Assembly: GCA_963701265.1 (NCBI GenBank) | Contig: OY969581.1 | Coordinates: forward strand, 124,001 to 188,000 | DNA length: 64,000 bases | Reading direction: 5' to 3' | Source: VRUE01 sp963701265 | GTDB taxonomy: Bacteria > Actinomycetota > Thermoleophilia > Solirubrobacterales > 70-9 | Part shown: positions 24,881-32,713 of the stretch, piece after piece | How positions within the stretch are numbered: position 1 is the first letter of the stretch | Layout of the letters: each line of letters starts with the position of its first letter | Position numbers and translations under genes: made by a program | The notes under the pieces: model-generated | Databases searched by the model: none | Seen by the model: only the letters and a program-made list of their open reading frames with translations | Told to the model about the DNA's origin: nothing

Positions 24881-27736
24881 CCGCTCGAGCAGCAGGATCA
24901 CCGACTCGTAGTCCTCACCAGTAGCGCGGCTGAGGCCGATCTCGCAGGTGCGGTTGTTGGAGAGGTGGGCGTCGAAGTCGCGTCCGGCCAGCTCTTCGGC
25001 TTGGGGCCGGGTCGCGGCGGCGGTCAGCTCGGGGTGGGAGATGCCGCGGTCGCCGGCGAAGCCGCAGCAGGTAGCCGAGGGGGCGACGTAGACCTCGTCG
25101 GCGAGGGCGCCGGCAAGCGAGCGCAGGCGCGGCGCCAGGCCCATGTGGCGGGTGGCGCAGGTCGGGTGGACCGTGGCCGAGCCGACCTTGCTCTCTATGT
25201 GGAGCTTGGGGAGAAGACGGTCGTGCGCCCAGGCAACCGAGTCGAGGATCTCGAGCTTGGCCAGCCGCTCCGCGTTCTCCTCACTGAGGACCCCCTCGCC
25301 CTGCTTGCCAATTGACTCCGTACAGGAGGCCGCGTCGATCACGATCGGCAGCGCCCCCTCGCTACTCCACCGCCAGAGCCGCGCGACCATCTCGTTGGCC
25401 TTGTGCCGGTGAGCCTCACCGAACCCCTTCGAGCCAAACGGCAGACCGCAACAGCTCCCGGCAACGTCGTCGGGAACCCAAACCGGCATCCCGGCCCGAG
25501 CCGAAACCGCCACCAGCGCCTCGACCGGGTTTCCATCGAAGATCCGGTTGGTGCAGCTCGGGACGTAGACGGCGGCGGCGCTTCGAGGAGCAGGGGATGA
25601 CCCTCTCCCGACACTCCCCGCTTTTGTCGGGCGAGGGTCATCCCCTGCTCCTCCCTGGGCGGCCCCCGGCAAGCCGCGCCCGCGCTTGGTCCGACGCATC
25701 AAGGGTCCGCCCAGCCGCAACGCCAGTCGCGAACCCGTCTCGACCGCGCGCCAGCGCTTGGCCGCCGCCAAAGCCGCCGCTTCGGCCCGCTCGCCATGCC
25801 GCTGCTTACGCATTTCCTTGACCATCGCGCCGGTATCGATGCCGACCGGACAGGCGAGCTGGCAGGAGCCGTCGGCGGCGCAGGTCTCCAGCGAGTCGTA
25901 CTCGTACTCCTCCAGCAGCGCTTTCTGCAGCGGCGATCCTGCCGGCTGGCGCGCCATCTCGCGGCGCAGGACGATGCGCTGGCGCGGCGTCGTGGTCAGG
26001 TTGCGGCTGGGGCAGACCGGCTCGCAGAAGCCGCACTCGACGCAGGTCGTCGCCGACTCCTCGATCGCCGGCGTGGTTTTGAGGTTGCGCAGGTGCACGT
26101 CGGGGTCGCGGTTGAGGACGACGCCCGGGTTGAGCACGCCGTCGGGATCGGCGAGCTGCTTCACCCGCCACATCAGCTCGGTCGCCCGCTCCCCCCACTC
26201 GCGCTCTACATAAGGAGCCATGTTGATCCCGGTGCCGTGCTCGGCCTTGAGCGAGCCGTCGTACTTGCCGACGATCAACTCGACCAGCTTGGCCATGAAG
26301 GCCTCGTAGCGCTCGAGATCCTCCTGCTTGGCGAAGTCGGGGGTGAGCATGAAGTGGAGGTTGCCGGCGGAGGCGTGACCGGCGACGCCGGGCAGGAAGC
26401 CGTGCTCGCCGAGCAGCGCCTGCAGGTCGCGAGCACCCTCGGCGGTCCGCTCCGGCGGCACGCAGACGTCCTCGACGATCAGCGCCGTACCGGGCAGGCG
26501 CAGGCGGCCGATCAGGCCGTGCAGGCCCTCGCGCACGCGCCAGGCCAGCTCGATGCCCTCGGCCTCGCGGGTGAAATCGATCGGCCGGATCGTCTCGTGT
26601 CCGGCGAAGATCTCGTTCGCCTTGGCGACGTAGGCGCCGAGCTCCTCGTCGCTCCCGGCGCCGTACTCGACCAGCAGCACCGCCGACTCCGGCGGCAGCT
26701 CTTTCCACTCCTCCGGCGCGCCGACCATGTTCCATGCGGCGGTGATCAGGGCCGGGGCGACCATCAGCTCGACCGCGGTGGCGCCGCTGTCGACCAGGTC
26801 GCGGACCGGCGCGATCGCCTCGTCGATGCCGGGGAAGTGGATCCAGGCGGTGGTCGTGTGCGAGGGCTGCGGCACGGTCTCGAAGACCGCCTCGGCGACG
26901 AAGGCGAGCGTGCCCTCGGAGCCGACGACGAGGCGGCGGAAGATCTCCAAGGGCTCGTCAGCATCAAGGAAGGCGCAGAGCCGGTAGCCGGTGGTGTTCT
27001 TGATCGCGAACTTGCGGCGGATGCGCTCGCTCAGCTCGGCGTCGGTGCGGATCTCGTCGCGAATCGCTTCCAGGCCGGTGGCGAGCTCGGGCTCCGCGGC
27101 GGCGAAGCGCTCGCCGGCGCCGCGGGCAGCGGTGTCGATCGTCGTCCCCGAGGCGAGCACCAGGGTCAGCGAGCGCACGGTCGAGTAGGAGTCCTTGGTC
27201 GTCCCACAGCGCATCCCGCCCGAGTTGTTGGCGATCACGCCGCCGACGCAGGCGATGTCGGTGCTGGCCGGGTCGGGACCGAGCTTGCGGCCGTGCGGGG
27301 CGAGCACGCGGTTGGCGTGACCGAGCACGGTGCCGGGCTTGACCCGGGCGCGCTCGCCGCCGTCGGTGACCGCGACGCCGCCGAAGTGGCGGCGCACATC
27401 GACGAGGATGCCGTCGCTTTGGCCCTGGCCGTTGAGGCTGGAGCCGCCGGCGCGGAAGGTGACCGGGATGCCGCTGCGCTTGCCGAAGGCGAGGACCTTG
27501 GCGACGTCCTCGGCATCGTGGGCCATCACCACCGCCCGCGGCAGCAGCCGGTAGGGGCTGGCGTCGGAGGCGTAGCGGACGATGTCGCTGGCCCGGGCGA
27601 GCACGCGGTCGGCGCCGAGCAGCTGTTCGAGTTCGCCGCGCAGCGGCTGGGCGACCCCGCCGGCAAGGCTGTCGGGGGCGCGGTCGGGCGCCGGCTCCGA
27701 GGGGGGCGGCGCCAGCTTCCTCTCCAGCAGCGCCAT
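24863..27736 (-). CDS. FAD-binding and Fe-S oxidoreductase (D-lactate/D-2-hydroxyacid dehydrogenase-like)
   Basis: This 957-residue protein fuses a PCMH-type FAD domain to an iron-sulfur and CCG module. The FAD domain reads 'VTFRAGGSSLNGQGQSDGI' near 115, 'GVIANNSGGMRCGTTKDS' and 'HASAGNLHFMLTPDF'. Two 4Fe-4S clusters are indicated by 'CVECGFCEPVCPS' (near 567) and 'CAADGSCQLACPVG' (near 616). CCG motifs appear in 'CCGLPFGSKGF' and 'CCGFAGDRG'. Relatives oxidise D-lactate, D-2-hydroxyglutarate or similar D-hydroxyacids and pass electrons to the quinone pool. Residues ~695-717 are encoded by a long palindrome (25585-25653) that forms a Gly/Pro-rich linker. Twelve bases separate it from the decarboxylase gene upstream, so they form an operon. 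Confidence 0.88.
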   Translation of the reverse strand: MALLERKLAPPPSEPAPDRAPDSLAGGVAQPLRGELEQLLGADRVLARASDIVRYASDASPYRLLPRAVVMAHDAEDVAKVLAFGKRSGIPVTFRAGGSSLNGQGQSDGILVDVRRHFGGVAVTDGGERARVKPGTVLGHANRVLAPHGRKLGPDPASTDIACVGGVIANNSGGMRCGTTKDSYSTVRSLTLVLASGTTIDTAARGAGERFAAAEPELATGLEAIRDEIRTDAELSERIRRKFAIKNTTGYRLCAFLDADEPLEIFRRLVVGSEGTLAFVAEAVFETVPQPSHTTTAWIHFPGIDEAIAPVRDLVDSGATAVELMVAPALITAAWNMVGAPEEWKELPPESAVLLVEYGAGSDEELGAYVAKANEIFAGHETIRPIDFTREAEGIELAWRVREGLHGLIGRLRLPGTALIVEDVCVPPERTAEGARDLQALLGEHGFLPGVAGHASAGNLHFMLTPDFAKQEDLERYEAFMAKLVELIVGKYDGSLKAEHGTGINMAPYVEREWGERATELMWRVKQLADPDGVLNPGVVLNRDPDVHLRNLKTTPAIEESATTCVECGFCEPVCPSRNLTTTPRQRIVLRREMARQPAGSPLQKALLEEYEYDSLETCAADGSCQLACPVGIDTGAMVKEMRKQRHGERAEAAALAAAKRWRAVETGSRLALRLGGPLMRRTKRGRGLPGAAQGGAGDDPRPTKAGSVGRGSSPAPRSAAAVYVPSCTNRIFDGNPVEALVAVSARAGMPVWVPDDVAGSCCGLPFGSKGFGEAHRHKANEMVARLWRWSSEGALPIVIDAASCTESIGKQGEGVLSEENAERLAKLEILDSVAWAHDRLLPKLHIESKVGSATVHPTCATRHMGLAPRLRSLAGALADEVYVAPSATCCGFAGDRGISHPELTAAATRPQAEELAGRDFDAHLSNNRTCEIGLSRATGEDYESVILLLERLTRSG
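25585..25653. repeat. Palindromic element inside an FAD/Fe-S oxidoreductase gene
   Basis: Arms at 25585-25605 and 25633-25653 are perfect 21-base reverse complements (GAGGAGCAGGGGATGACCC...). An inner 7-base pair (CCCGACA at 25607-25613, TGTCGGG at 25625-25631) continues the stem after a single mismatch, giving a 28-pair hairpin with an 11-base loop. It is in frame and codes for 'GGAGDDPRPTKAGSVGRGSS'. The same 15-base tract GCGGCCCCCGGCAAG follows it at about 25660 and recurs in the 57.4-kb palindrome. Confidence 0.85.
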
Positions 27737-27748
27737 GGTCAGTCCAGC

Positions 27749-29347
27749 CTAGAAGAGGGACATTCCCGGCGTAACCGGGACTTCGACCAGCTCGGGCTGC
27801 GAGGAGGCAAAGGCCTTCTCCAAGGCGCCCCGCACTTCGTCGCGGTCCTTGACCCGGGTCGCGTTGACGCCATAGCCCTCGGCCACCGCGGCGACGTCGA
27901 GCTTGGGCAGGTCGAGGCCGGGCGCGCCGGCAACCTGCTCGACTTCGGCGAACCACTTGAGGATCGCGTACTCCTCGTTGCGCACGACCAGGAAGGTGAC
28001 CGGCACCTTGTAGGCGACGGCGCTCCAGAAGGCGCTGACCGCGTACTGGACCGAGCCCTCGCCGATCACGCAGACGACCGGGCGGTCGGGCTGGGCCAGC
28101 TGCACGCCGAGCGAGGCGGCGAGGCCGAAGCCAAGGCCGCCACCGGCGGCGAAGTAGTAGCTGCCGGGACGCGAGAGGCGCAGCTGGTTGCGCAGGGCGA
28201 GGGTGCTGGAGGGCGACTCGAGCACGACGATGCCGTCCTCGGGGAAGACCTCACCGAGAGCCGTGTGCACGGTCGAGGGGTTGAGCGGATCCGTGGGCGG
28301 GATTTCCTGCGGGCCCTGGTTGGGCTCGGGCGCGGGCCGGCTCGACTCGGGCACCTCGGCGAGCAGCGCTTGCACGGTCAGCTTGACGTCGGCGACGAGC
28401 GCGTCGCCCATCGGCGCCCGCGCGGCCTCGTCGGGGTCGCTTGTGATCGCGACCAGCTTCGCCCCCTCCGGCAGCAGCGGGCCGGGGATGTAGGGGTAGT
28501 AGGGGAAGACCGAGCTGCCGACGACGAGGATCAGGTCGTGGCCCTCGAGCGTCTGCGCCACCGGGCCGATCGCCGGTGGCAGCACGCCGCGGTAGTTGGC
28601 GTGGTTCTCGGGGAAGCCGATGCGTCCGCCGCCGGGAGCGGGAGTCGCCCAGACCGGCAGGTGCTGGCGCTCGGCCAGAGCAATCGCGTCATCCCAGGCG
28701 CCGGAGGCGTCGATGTCGGGGCCGGCGACCATCACCGGGTTGGTGGCGGCCTCGAGGCGGTCGGCAAGGGCGCGGACCGCGGCGGGATCGGCGGCGGCGC
28801 GGCCGCTGACCTTGCGGGTGATCGCCTCGCGCGCGTCGGCCGGGTCGACCTCGGCGTACCAGTCGTCCATCGGCAGCGAGACGAAGGTCGGGCCCTTGGG
28901 CGGCAGGCCGGCGAGGTGGGCGCCGTGGGCGAGGGCGAGCGGCACGTCCTCGGCCCGGGCCGGCTCGAAGGCCCACTTGACCAGGGGGTGGGGCATGCGG
29001 ATCGCGTCGCGGTTGGTCAGGTTGGCCTGCAGGGTGATCTGCGCCCGCGCCTGCTGGCCGGCCGTGATCAGCAGCGGCGAGTGGTTGGCCTGGGCGTTGA
29101 AGATCGCCCCCATCGCGTTGCCGACGCCGGGCGCGGTGTGCAGGTTGGCCATCGTCGTGCTGCCGCTGGCCTGGGCGTAGCCGTCGGCCATGCCGACCAC
29201 GACCGCCTCCTGCAAGCCCAGCACGTAGCGGAAGTCGGAGGGGAAGTCAGCCAGCATCGGCAGCTCGGTCGAGCCGGGGTTGCCGAACATCGTCGTCATC
29301 CCCAACTCCCGGAAGAGATCGAAACTGGCCTCGCGAACCGTTGGCAT
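27749..29347 (-). CDS. Thiamine-diphosphate-dependent benzoylformate decarboxylase-like enzyme
   Basis: This 532-residue ThDP enzyme aligns by eye along its length with Pseudomonas benzoylformate decarboxylase. Shared features are 'NPGSTELPMLADFP' (Ser26 position), 'GLQEAVVVGMADGYAQASG' (the ThDP-activating Glu), 'HTAPGVGNAMG' (His70) and 'SDPDEAARAPMGDALVADV'. Three key places differ. The His281 position reads Tyr ('VFPYYPYIPG'). The cofactor motif GDG is GEG ('VIGEGSVQYAV'). The usual NGT metal-ligand stretch is 'RNEEYAIL'. It could thus act on another 2-keto acid or be a poor catalyst. It lies directly upstream of the FAD/Fe-S hydroxyacid dehydrogenase, consistent with a 2-hydroxyacid to 2-ketoacid to aldehyde route. 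Confidence 0.83.
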   Translation of the reverse strand: MPTVREASFDLFRELGMTTMFGNPGSTELPMLADFPSDFRYVLGLQEAVVVGMADGYAQASGSTTMANLHTAPGVGNAMGAIFNAQANHSPLLITAGQQARAQITLQANLTNRDAIRMPHPLVKWAFEPARAEDVPLALAHGAHLAGLPPKGPTFVSLPMDDWYAEVDPADAREAITRKVSGRAAADPAAVRALADRLEAATNPVMVAGPDIDASGAWDDAIALAERQHLPVWATPAPGGGRIGFPENHANYRGVLPPAIGPVAQTLEGHDLILVVGSSVFPYYPYIPGPLLPEGAKLVAITSDPDEAARAPMGDALVADVKLTVQALLAEVPESSRPAPEPNQGPQEIPPTDPLNPSTVHTALGEVFPEDGIVVLESPSSTLALRNQLRLSRPGSYYFAAGGGLGFGLAASLGVQLAQPDRPVVCVIGEGSVQYAVSAFWSAVAYKVPVTFLVVRNEEYAILKWFAEVEQVAGAPGLDLPKLDVAAVAEGYGVNATRVKDRDEVRGALEKAFASSQPELVEVPVTPGMSLF

Positions 29348-29416
29348 ACCGAGCGGAACCCTACCGGTGAGTTGCTGTTCTCAAGTGAGTCCCTTGCGGG
29401 GCCGATTAGAGAGACC

Positions 29417-30094
29417 ATGGCAACGCTCGCTGAGAAAACCGGCCGGGCCCTGCTCGCGATAGCCGCGGTGCTGGCGCTCTGCCTGCTCGTCGCCGCCTCC
29501 GCCAACGCGGGGCCGACCTCGACCAGGCTGGCCTACGCGACGGGAGAAATCGTGCCGCTGCCGGCCTCGGTCCCCCATGAAGAAGGCGACATGGTCGACA
29601 AGCGCATCGTCGCGGACCTGCGCTGGATCGCCGCCCGCTACCCGATCTACGTCACCGACGGCTACTCCGGACCGCTGCCCAGCGGCGAACACGTCGGCTG
29701 CAACCAGTGCCACGTGCGCAACTCCGACCACTACAACGGCCTCGCCGTCGACATCGTGCCGCTCACCCCGAGCAGCAAATGCGATGCCAACTGGACCGCC
29801 ATCACCAGCCTCGCCGAATGGGCCGAGCCGCTGCAGAACCAGCCGGCGCCACCCTTCCGCTGGGTCGGCTACGACGGCGACGCTGGCCACGGCTGCGGCA
29901 ACCACCTCCACATCTCCTGGCAGCACTCGCCGGTGGCGCAGTTCCAGCTCGCCGAATGGGTCGAAGTCTTCCCCACCGGCCCGGCTACCGGTCGCAAGCC
30001 CCGTCCCAAATCGCCGCCGCAGAAACTCCCCACCGGTCCTCCCGGCGGCTTCGGCACGATCCACTCGGGCGGCGTCTCGCCCCGCGGCGACTGA
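29417..30094 (+). CDS. Secreted peptidoglycan DD/LD-peptidase-like protein (Hedgehog/M15 fold)
   Basis: The protein has 225 residues from the ATG at 29417. A signal peptide (residues 1-31) ends in 'LCLLVAASANAG'. The domain that follows carries zinc-ligand motifs of M15-type peptidases: 'NSDHYNGLAVDIVP' (SxHxxGxAxD, near 103) and 'GCGNHLHISW' (HxH, near 160). 'YPIYVTDGYSGPLPSG' resembles the usual 'vtsgyRs' region. Cysteines at 'VGCNQCHVRNSD' could form a disulfide. The C-terminus is Pro/Lys-rich. It probably trims peptidoglycan cross-links, but M15 is not certain from these motifs alone. It diverges from the decarboxylase gene. Confidence 0.75.
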   Translation: MATLAEKTGRALLAIAAVLALCLLVAASANAGPTSTRLAYATGEIVPLPASVPHEEGDMVDKRIVADLRWIAARYPIYVTDGYSGPLPSGEHVGCNQCHVRNSDHYNGLAVDIVPLTPSSKCDANWTAITSLAEWAEPLQNQPAPPFRWVGYDGDAGHGCGNHLHISWQHSPVAQFQLAEWVEVFPTGPATGRKPRPKSPPQKLPTGPPGGFGTIHSGGVSPRGD

Positions 30095-30167
30095 CGCAAT
30101 CCCAAGTGAAACGCGTTGTGGTCCCAGTAGGGAGATAAAACGTTGCACCTCGTAGGATTGCCCGCCG

Positions 30168-30641
30168 ATGCGTTCGCCGGCTCTCATCCCCCTCGCGGTT
30201 TGCGCAGTCCTTCTCGTCGCCGGCTGCGGACAGCCGGATGACAAGACGCCGGTTGCCTGCCTCGAAGGGAGCGGCACCTACTTGCGCGCCCTCGGTGCTG
30301 CGCCCGGAGCGGTGACCCTCGACGGGGAGACGCCGATCAGCGACTGCCTCGCCGAGAACCAGAAGGCGGGCGACCTGGCCACGGTCGGCACGACGATGTT
30401 GGCGGTGGCGACGAAGCTCAACGCGGAGGCGCGGGCCGAGCCGGGAGGAGAGGCCAACCTGCAGCTCGGCTACCTGCTCGGCGCCGCCGAGCGCGGTGCC
30501 GAGAGCACCGCGGGCATCCACAGCGATCTGATCCGGCGACTCTCCGCCGCAGCCCGCTACAGCCCCGACAACCAGCCGCTCTCCCCCGTCTTCCTGCGCA
30601 CCTACCGCCAGGGCTTTGACGCCGGCGAAGCGGGCGGCTGA
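30168..30641 (+). CDS. Hypothetical lipoprotein
   Basis: The 157-residue product has a lipoprotein signal with lipobox 'LVAGC' at about residues 16-20 ('AVCAVLLVAGCGQPDDKTPV'). The mature part is alpha-helical: 'CLEGSGTYLRALGAAPGAV' then 'ENQKAGDLATVGTTMLAVAT' and 'QLGYLLGAAERGAESTAGIH'. Cys residues at 'PVACLEG' and 'SDCLAEN' could bond. I do not recognise the family. It sits immediately upstream of the cobalamin riboswitch on the same strand but lies outside the riboswitch-controlled transcript, so a B12 role is not implied. Confidence 0.75.
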   Translation: MRSPALIPLAVCAVLLVAGCGQPDDKTPVACLEGSGTYLRALGAAPGAVTLDGETPISDCLAENQKAGDLATVGTTMLAVATKLNAEARAEPGGEANLQLGYLLGAAERGAESTAGIHSDLIRRLSAAARYSPDNQPLSPVFLRTYRQGFDAGEAGG

Positions 30642-30682
30642 GCACTCGCACACCGGCTCCGGTTCCCGCTCAGCACCCCCGT

Positions 30683-30875
30683 GTTAGGGTGGCGCCGACT
30701 CACGGCGCGGGGAACTCCGGTGCGAATCCGGGGCTGACGCGCAGCGGTATGGGTGACGACTGACCGGTAGTCCCACTGGGCCGACAAAAAGGTCCGGGAA
30801 GGGTGGTCAGGAGGACGATCCCGAGCCCGAATATCCGGCCGAGAGTCGTAATGAGGTTCGCCTCGCGACTAGGCG
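30683..30875 (+). ncRNA. Cobalamin (adenosylcobalamin-type) riboswitch
   Basis: The leader shows the conserved B12 riboswitch blocks in order. 'GGGGAACTCCGGTGCGAATC' lies at about 30709-30728, followed by GGGGCTGACGCGCAGCGGTA (30730-30749). CCACTGGG lies at 30773-30780, 'CCGGGAAGGGTGG' near 30794, and the B12-box-like GAGCCCGAATATCCGGCC near 30823-30840. A stable hairpin with a GAGG-TTCG-CCTC tip and AGTCG/CGACT base (30844-30870) follows and may be the expression platform. The first downstream gene starts at 30935 behind AAAGGAG, so translational control is likely. High B12 should repress the two secreted proteins. Confidence 0.93.
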
Positions 30876-30934
30876 GCCGGCTCACTCGACACGGTTGTGC
30901 GCGTGCGTCGCCGCCCTTGAAAAAGGAGATGGCG

Positions 30935-32713
30935 ATGAACACGCCACAGAGCATTTCCCCCCGATGGTCCCTGCGCGCACTGGCTGCGCTGGGCCTCGCC
31001 CTCGCGGTCCTGGTTTCGTGGACCGTGAGCGCCGACGCGTACGTAACGCCGGCCCAGGCCGAGCACGCCGCCGACCGCGGCGCCAACTGGTTCCAGGCCA
31101 ACCAGGAAGAGAGCGGCAGCATCGGCAGCGACTGGGGCATGACCGCCCTCGCCGCGGCCGGAATCAACGCCGCCGACGTCAGCACCTCGCTGGCCGACCC
31201 CAGCGCCCAGGACTTCTACCTGGACGAATGGCAATCGATCGGGCCGGGTGGAGCCGGCACCGATGCGGAGCGCGGGATCCTCGCCGGCGTCGCCGGTGGG
31301 CTCCAGCCCTCGCGCCTCTCGACCTCGACCGCGGACACGACGACCAGCAATCTCGTCGCCCGCATCGCCGAGCTGTTCGACGGCGCCCAGATCGGTGAAA
31401 CGGGCCTGCTCAACGACGACATCTTCGGCGTGCTGGCACTGCACCAGGCCGGCGCCCCGCAGCCGATCCTGCGCGAGATCGTCGACTACCTGCGCCCGCA
31501 GCAACACACCGACGGTGGCTGGACCTGGAACACCTCGCTGAGCGCTCCCTCCGACACCGACATGACCGGCTCGGTGGTAGCGGCCTTCTGCGCCGCCGGC
31601 GTCGCGCCCAGCGACCCCGACCTGCAGCAGGCCTTCGCCTCGCTGCACTCGCTGCAGGATCCGGCGACGGGTGGCTTCATCAACCCGCCGGAGTCGTTCG
31701 GGATCGGCCTCAACACCGACACCACCGGGTGGGTGACCAGCGGGCTGATCCAGTGCGGAATCGACCCCCAGGGCCCCGAGTGGACCACCGCCCAGGGCAA
31801 GACGCCGCTCGATTACCTGGTCTCCATGCAGCGGCCCGACGGTCACTTCGACTGGACCGATGAGTACGGAGGCGGCGCTTTCGAGACCTACAGCTCGGTG
31901 CGGCCGCTGGGAGGGGTCGCCTTCTCGGCTGCTGCTCCGGCGCGATTCGACGCGGCCAATCCGGCGGTGCGGTCGGTGGCGCCGGTTGCCCCCGGCACGA
32001 CCGTGCCGATCACCCTGGTGATCGACCACGGGCCGGGCTCGGGTGACGTGCGCATGTGCAGGGTCGATGTCGCGACCGGCGCCGACCTCGAGCAGGTGCT
32101 CGTCGAGGCGCAGGGATCGTCCAGCCCGGCCGGATGCGTGGGTGGCTTCGACGCCGGTGCCGATGCTGCCGGCGTGCACATCGAGTCGCTCAACGGTGTG
32201 GCTCAGACGAGCGACTACGAGTGGCGGGCCAACCTTGACGGTGGTGCGCCGCAGAGCGAGGCCAGCGAAACGGTCGGGCTCGGCGATCTCGTCTTCCTCC
32301 AGTTCGCGTCGAAGGTCGCGAATCCGGACCCGGCGCCGAAGGTCGAGGTGCCGGCGCTGAAGAAGACAAAGAAGCACCGGGAGCGCGGGCCGCGCGTCTC
32401 CGTACGCGGCAAGGCCCACCTGCAAGGCGACGGCGTCGCCATCCGCCTGCGCTGCCCGCGGGGCAACGGCGCCGGTGGCTGTCGCGGCACGCTGACGGTC
32501 CAGTACCGGCAGGGCGATGGCCTGCGCACGCTCGGCAGCGCCGGCTTCGCGGTCGACTCGGGCGCGGCGCGGTCGGTCGCGGTCAGCGGCGGCGACGCGC
32601 TGACCACGGCGCTGGCGGCACGGGCGCGGCTGCGGCTGCGCCTCACCGCGGCCACCCGGTCCGAGGACGGCTCCGTCCGCCTCACCCACGCCCGGAGGAT
32701 CGTCGCCGGGTGA
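30935..32713 (+). CDS. Secreted transcobalamin-like protein, toroid then DUF4430-like domain
   Basis: The start ATG at 30935 has AAGGAG six bases upstream. The 592-residue product has a signal peptide ('ALAVLVSWTVSADAY', about 1-36). An alpha/alpha-toroid (37-330) follows with QW-like repeats such as 'QQHTDGGWTW' (~190), 'DPATGGFINP' (~243) and 'MQRPDGHFDW' (~300), as in the squalene-cyclase/prenyltransferase clan. Residues 337-460 are beta-rich, and 'YEWRANLDGG...GLGDLVFLQF' resembles the DUF4430 domain of transcobalamin. A Lys/Arg linker (~475) and a beta-sandwich end (485-592) follow. The riboswitch in its leader points to capture or processing of corrinoids outside the cell. The next gene overlaps its stop (GTGA). 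Confidence 0.8.
   Translation: MNTPQSISPRWSLRALAALGLALAVLVSWTVSADAYVTPAQAEHAADRGANWFQANQEESGSIGSDWGMTALAAAGINAADVSTSLADPSAQDFYLDEWQSIGPGGAGTDAERGILAGVAGGLQPSRLSTSTADTTTSNLVARIAELFDGAQIGETGLLNDDIFGVLALHQAGAPQPILREIVDYLRPQQHTDGGWTWNTSLSAPSDTDMTGSVVAAFCAAGVAPSDPDLQQAFASLHSLQDPATGGFINPPESFGIGLNTDTTGWVTSGLIQCGIDPQGPEWTTAQGKTPLDYLVSMQRPDGHFDWTDEYGGGAFETYSSVRPLGGVAFSAAAPARFDAANPAVRSVAPVAPGTTVPITLVIDHGPGSGDVRMCRVDVATGADLEQVLVEAQGSSSPAGCVGGFDAGADAAGVHIESLNGVAQTSDYEWRANLDGGAPQSEASETVGLGDLVFLQFASKVANPDPAPKVEVPALKKTKKHRERGPRVSVRGKAHLQGDGVAIRLRCPRGNGAGGCRGTLTVQYRQGDGLRTLGSAGFAVDSGAARSVAVSGGDALTTALAARARLRLRLTAATRSEDGSVRLTHARRIVAG

Noticed and set aside
25796..29416. Very long plus-strand open frame opposite the oxidoreductase and decarboxylase genes
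   Set aside because: It is the antisense of two well-supported minus-strand genes and has the low-complexity Arg/Gly/Val/Asp bias expected from high third-position GC. Only the part from 29417 has a signal peptide and family motifs.
30116..30139. TTGTGG and GATAAA as a promoter for the lipoprotein gene
   Set aside because: The spacing is only 12 bases, too short for a sigma-70 promoter.
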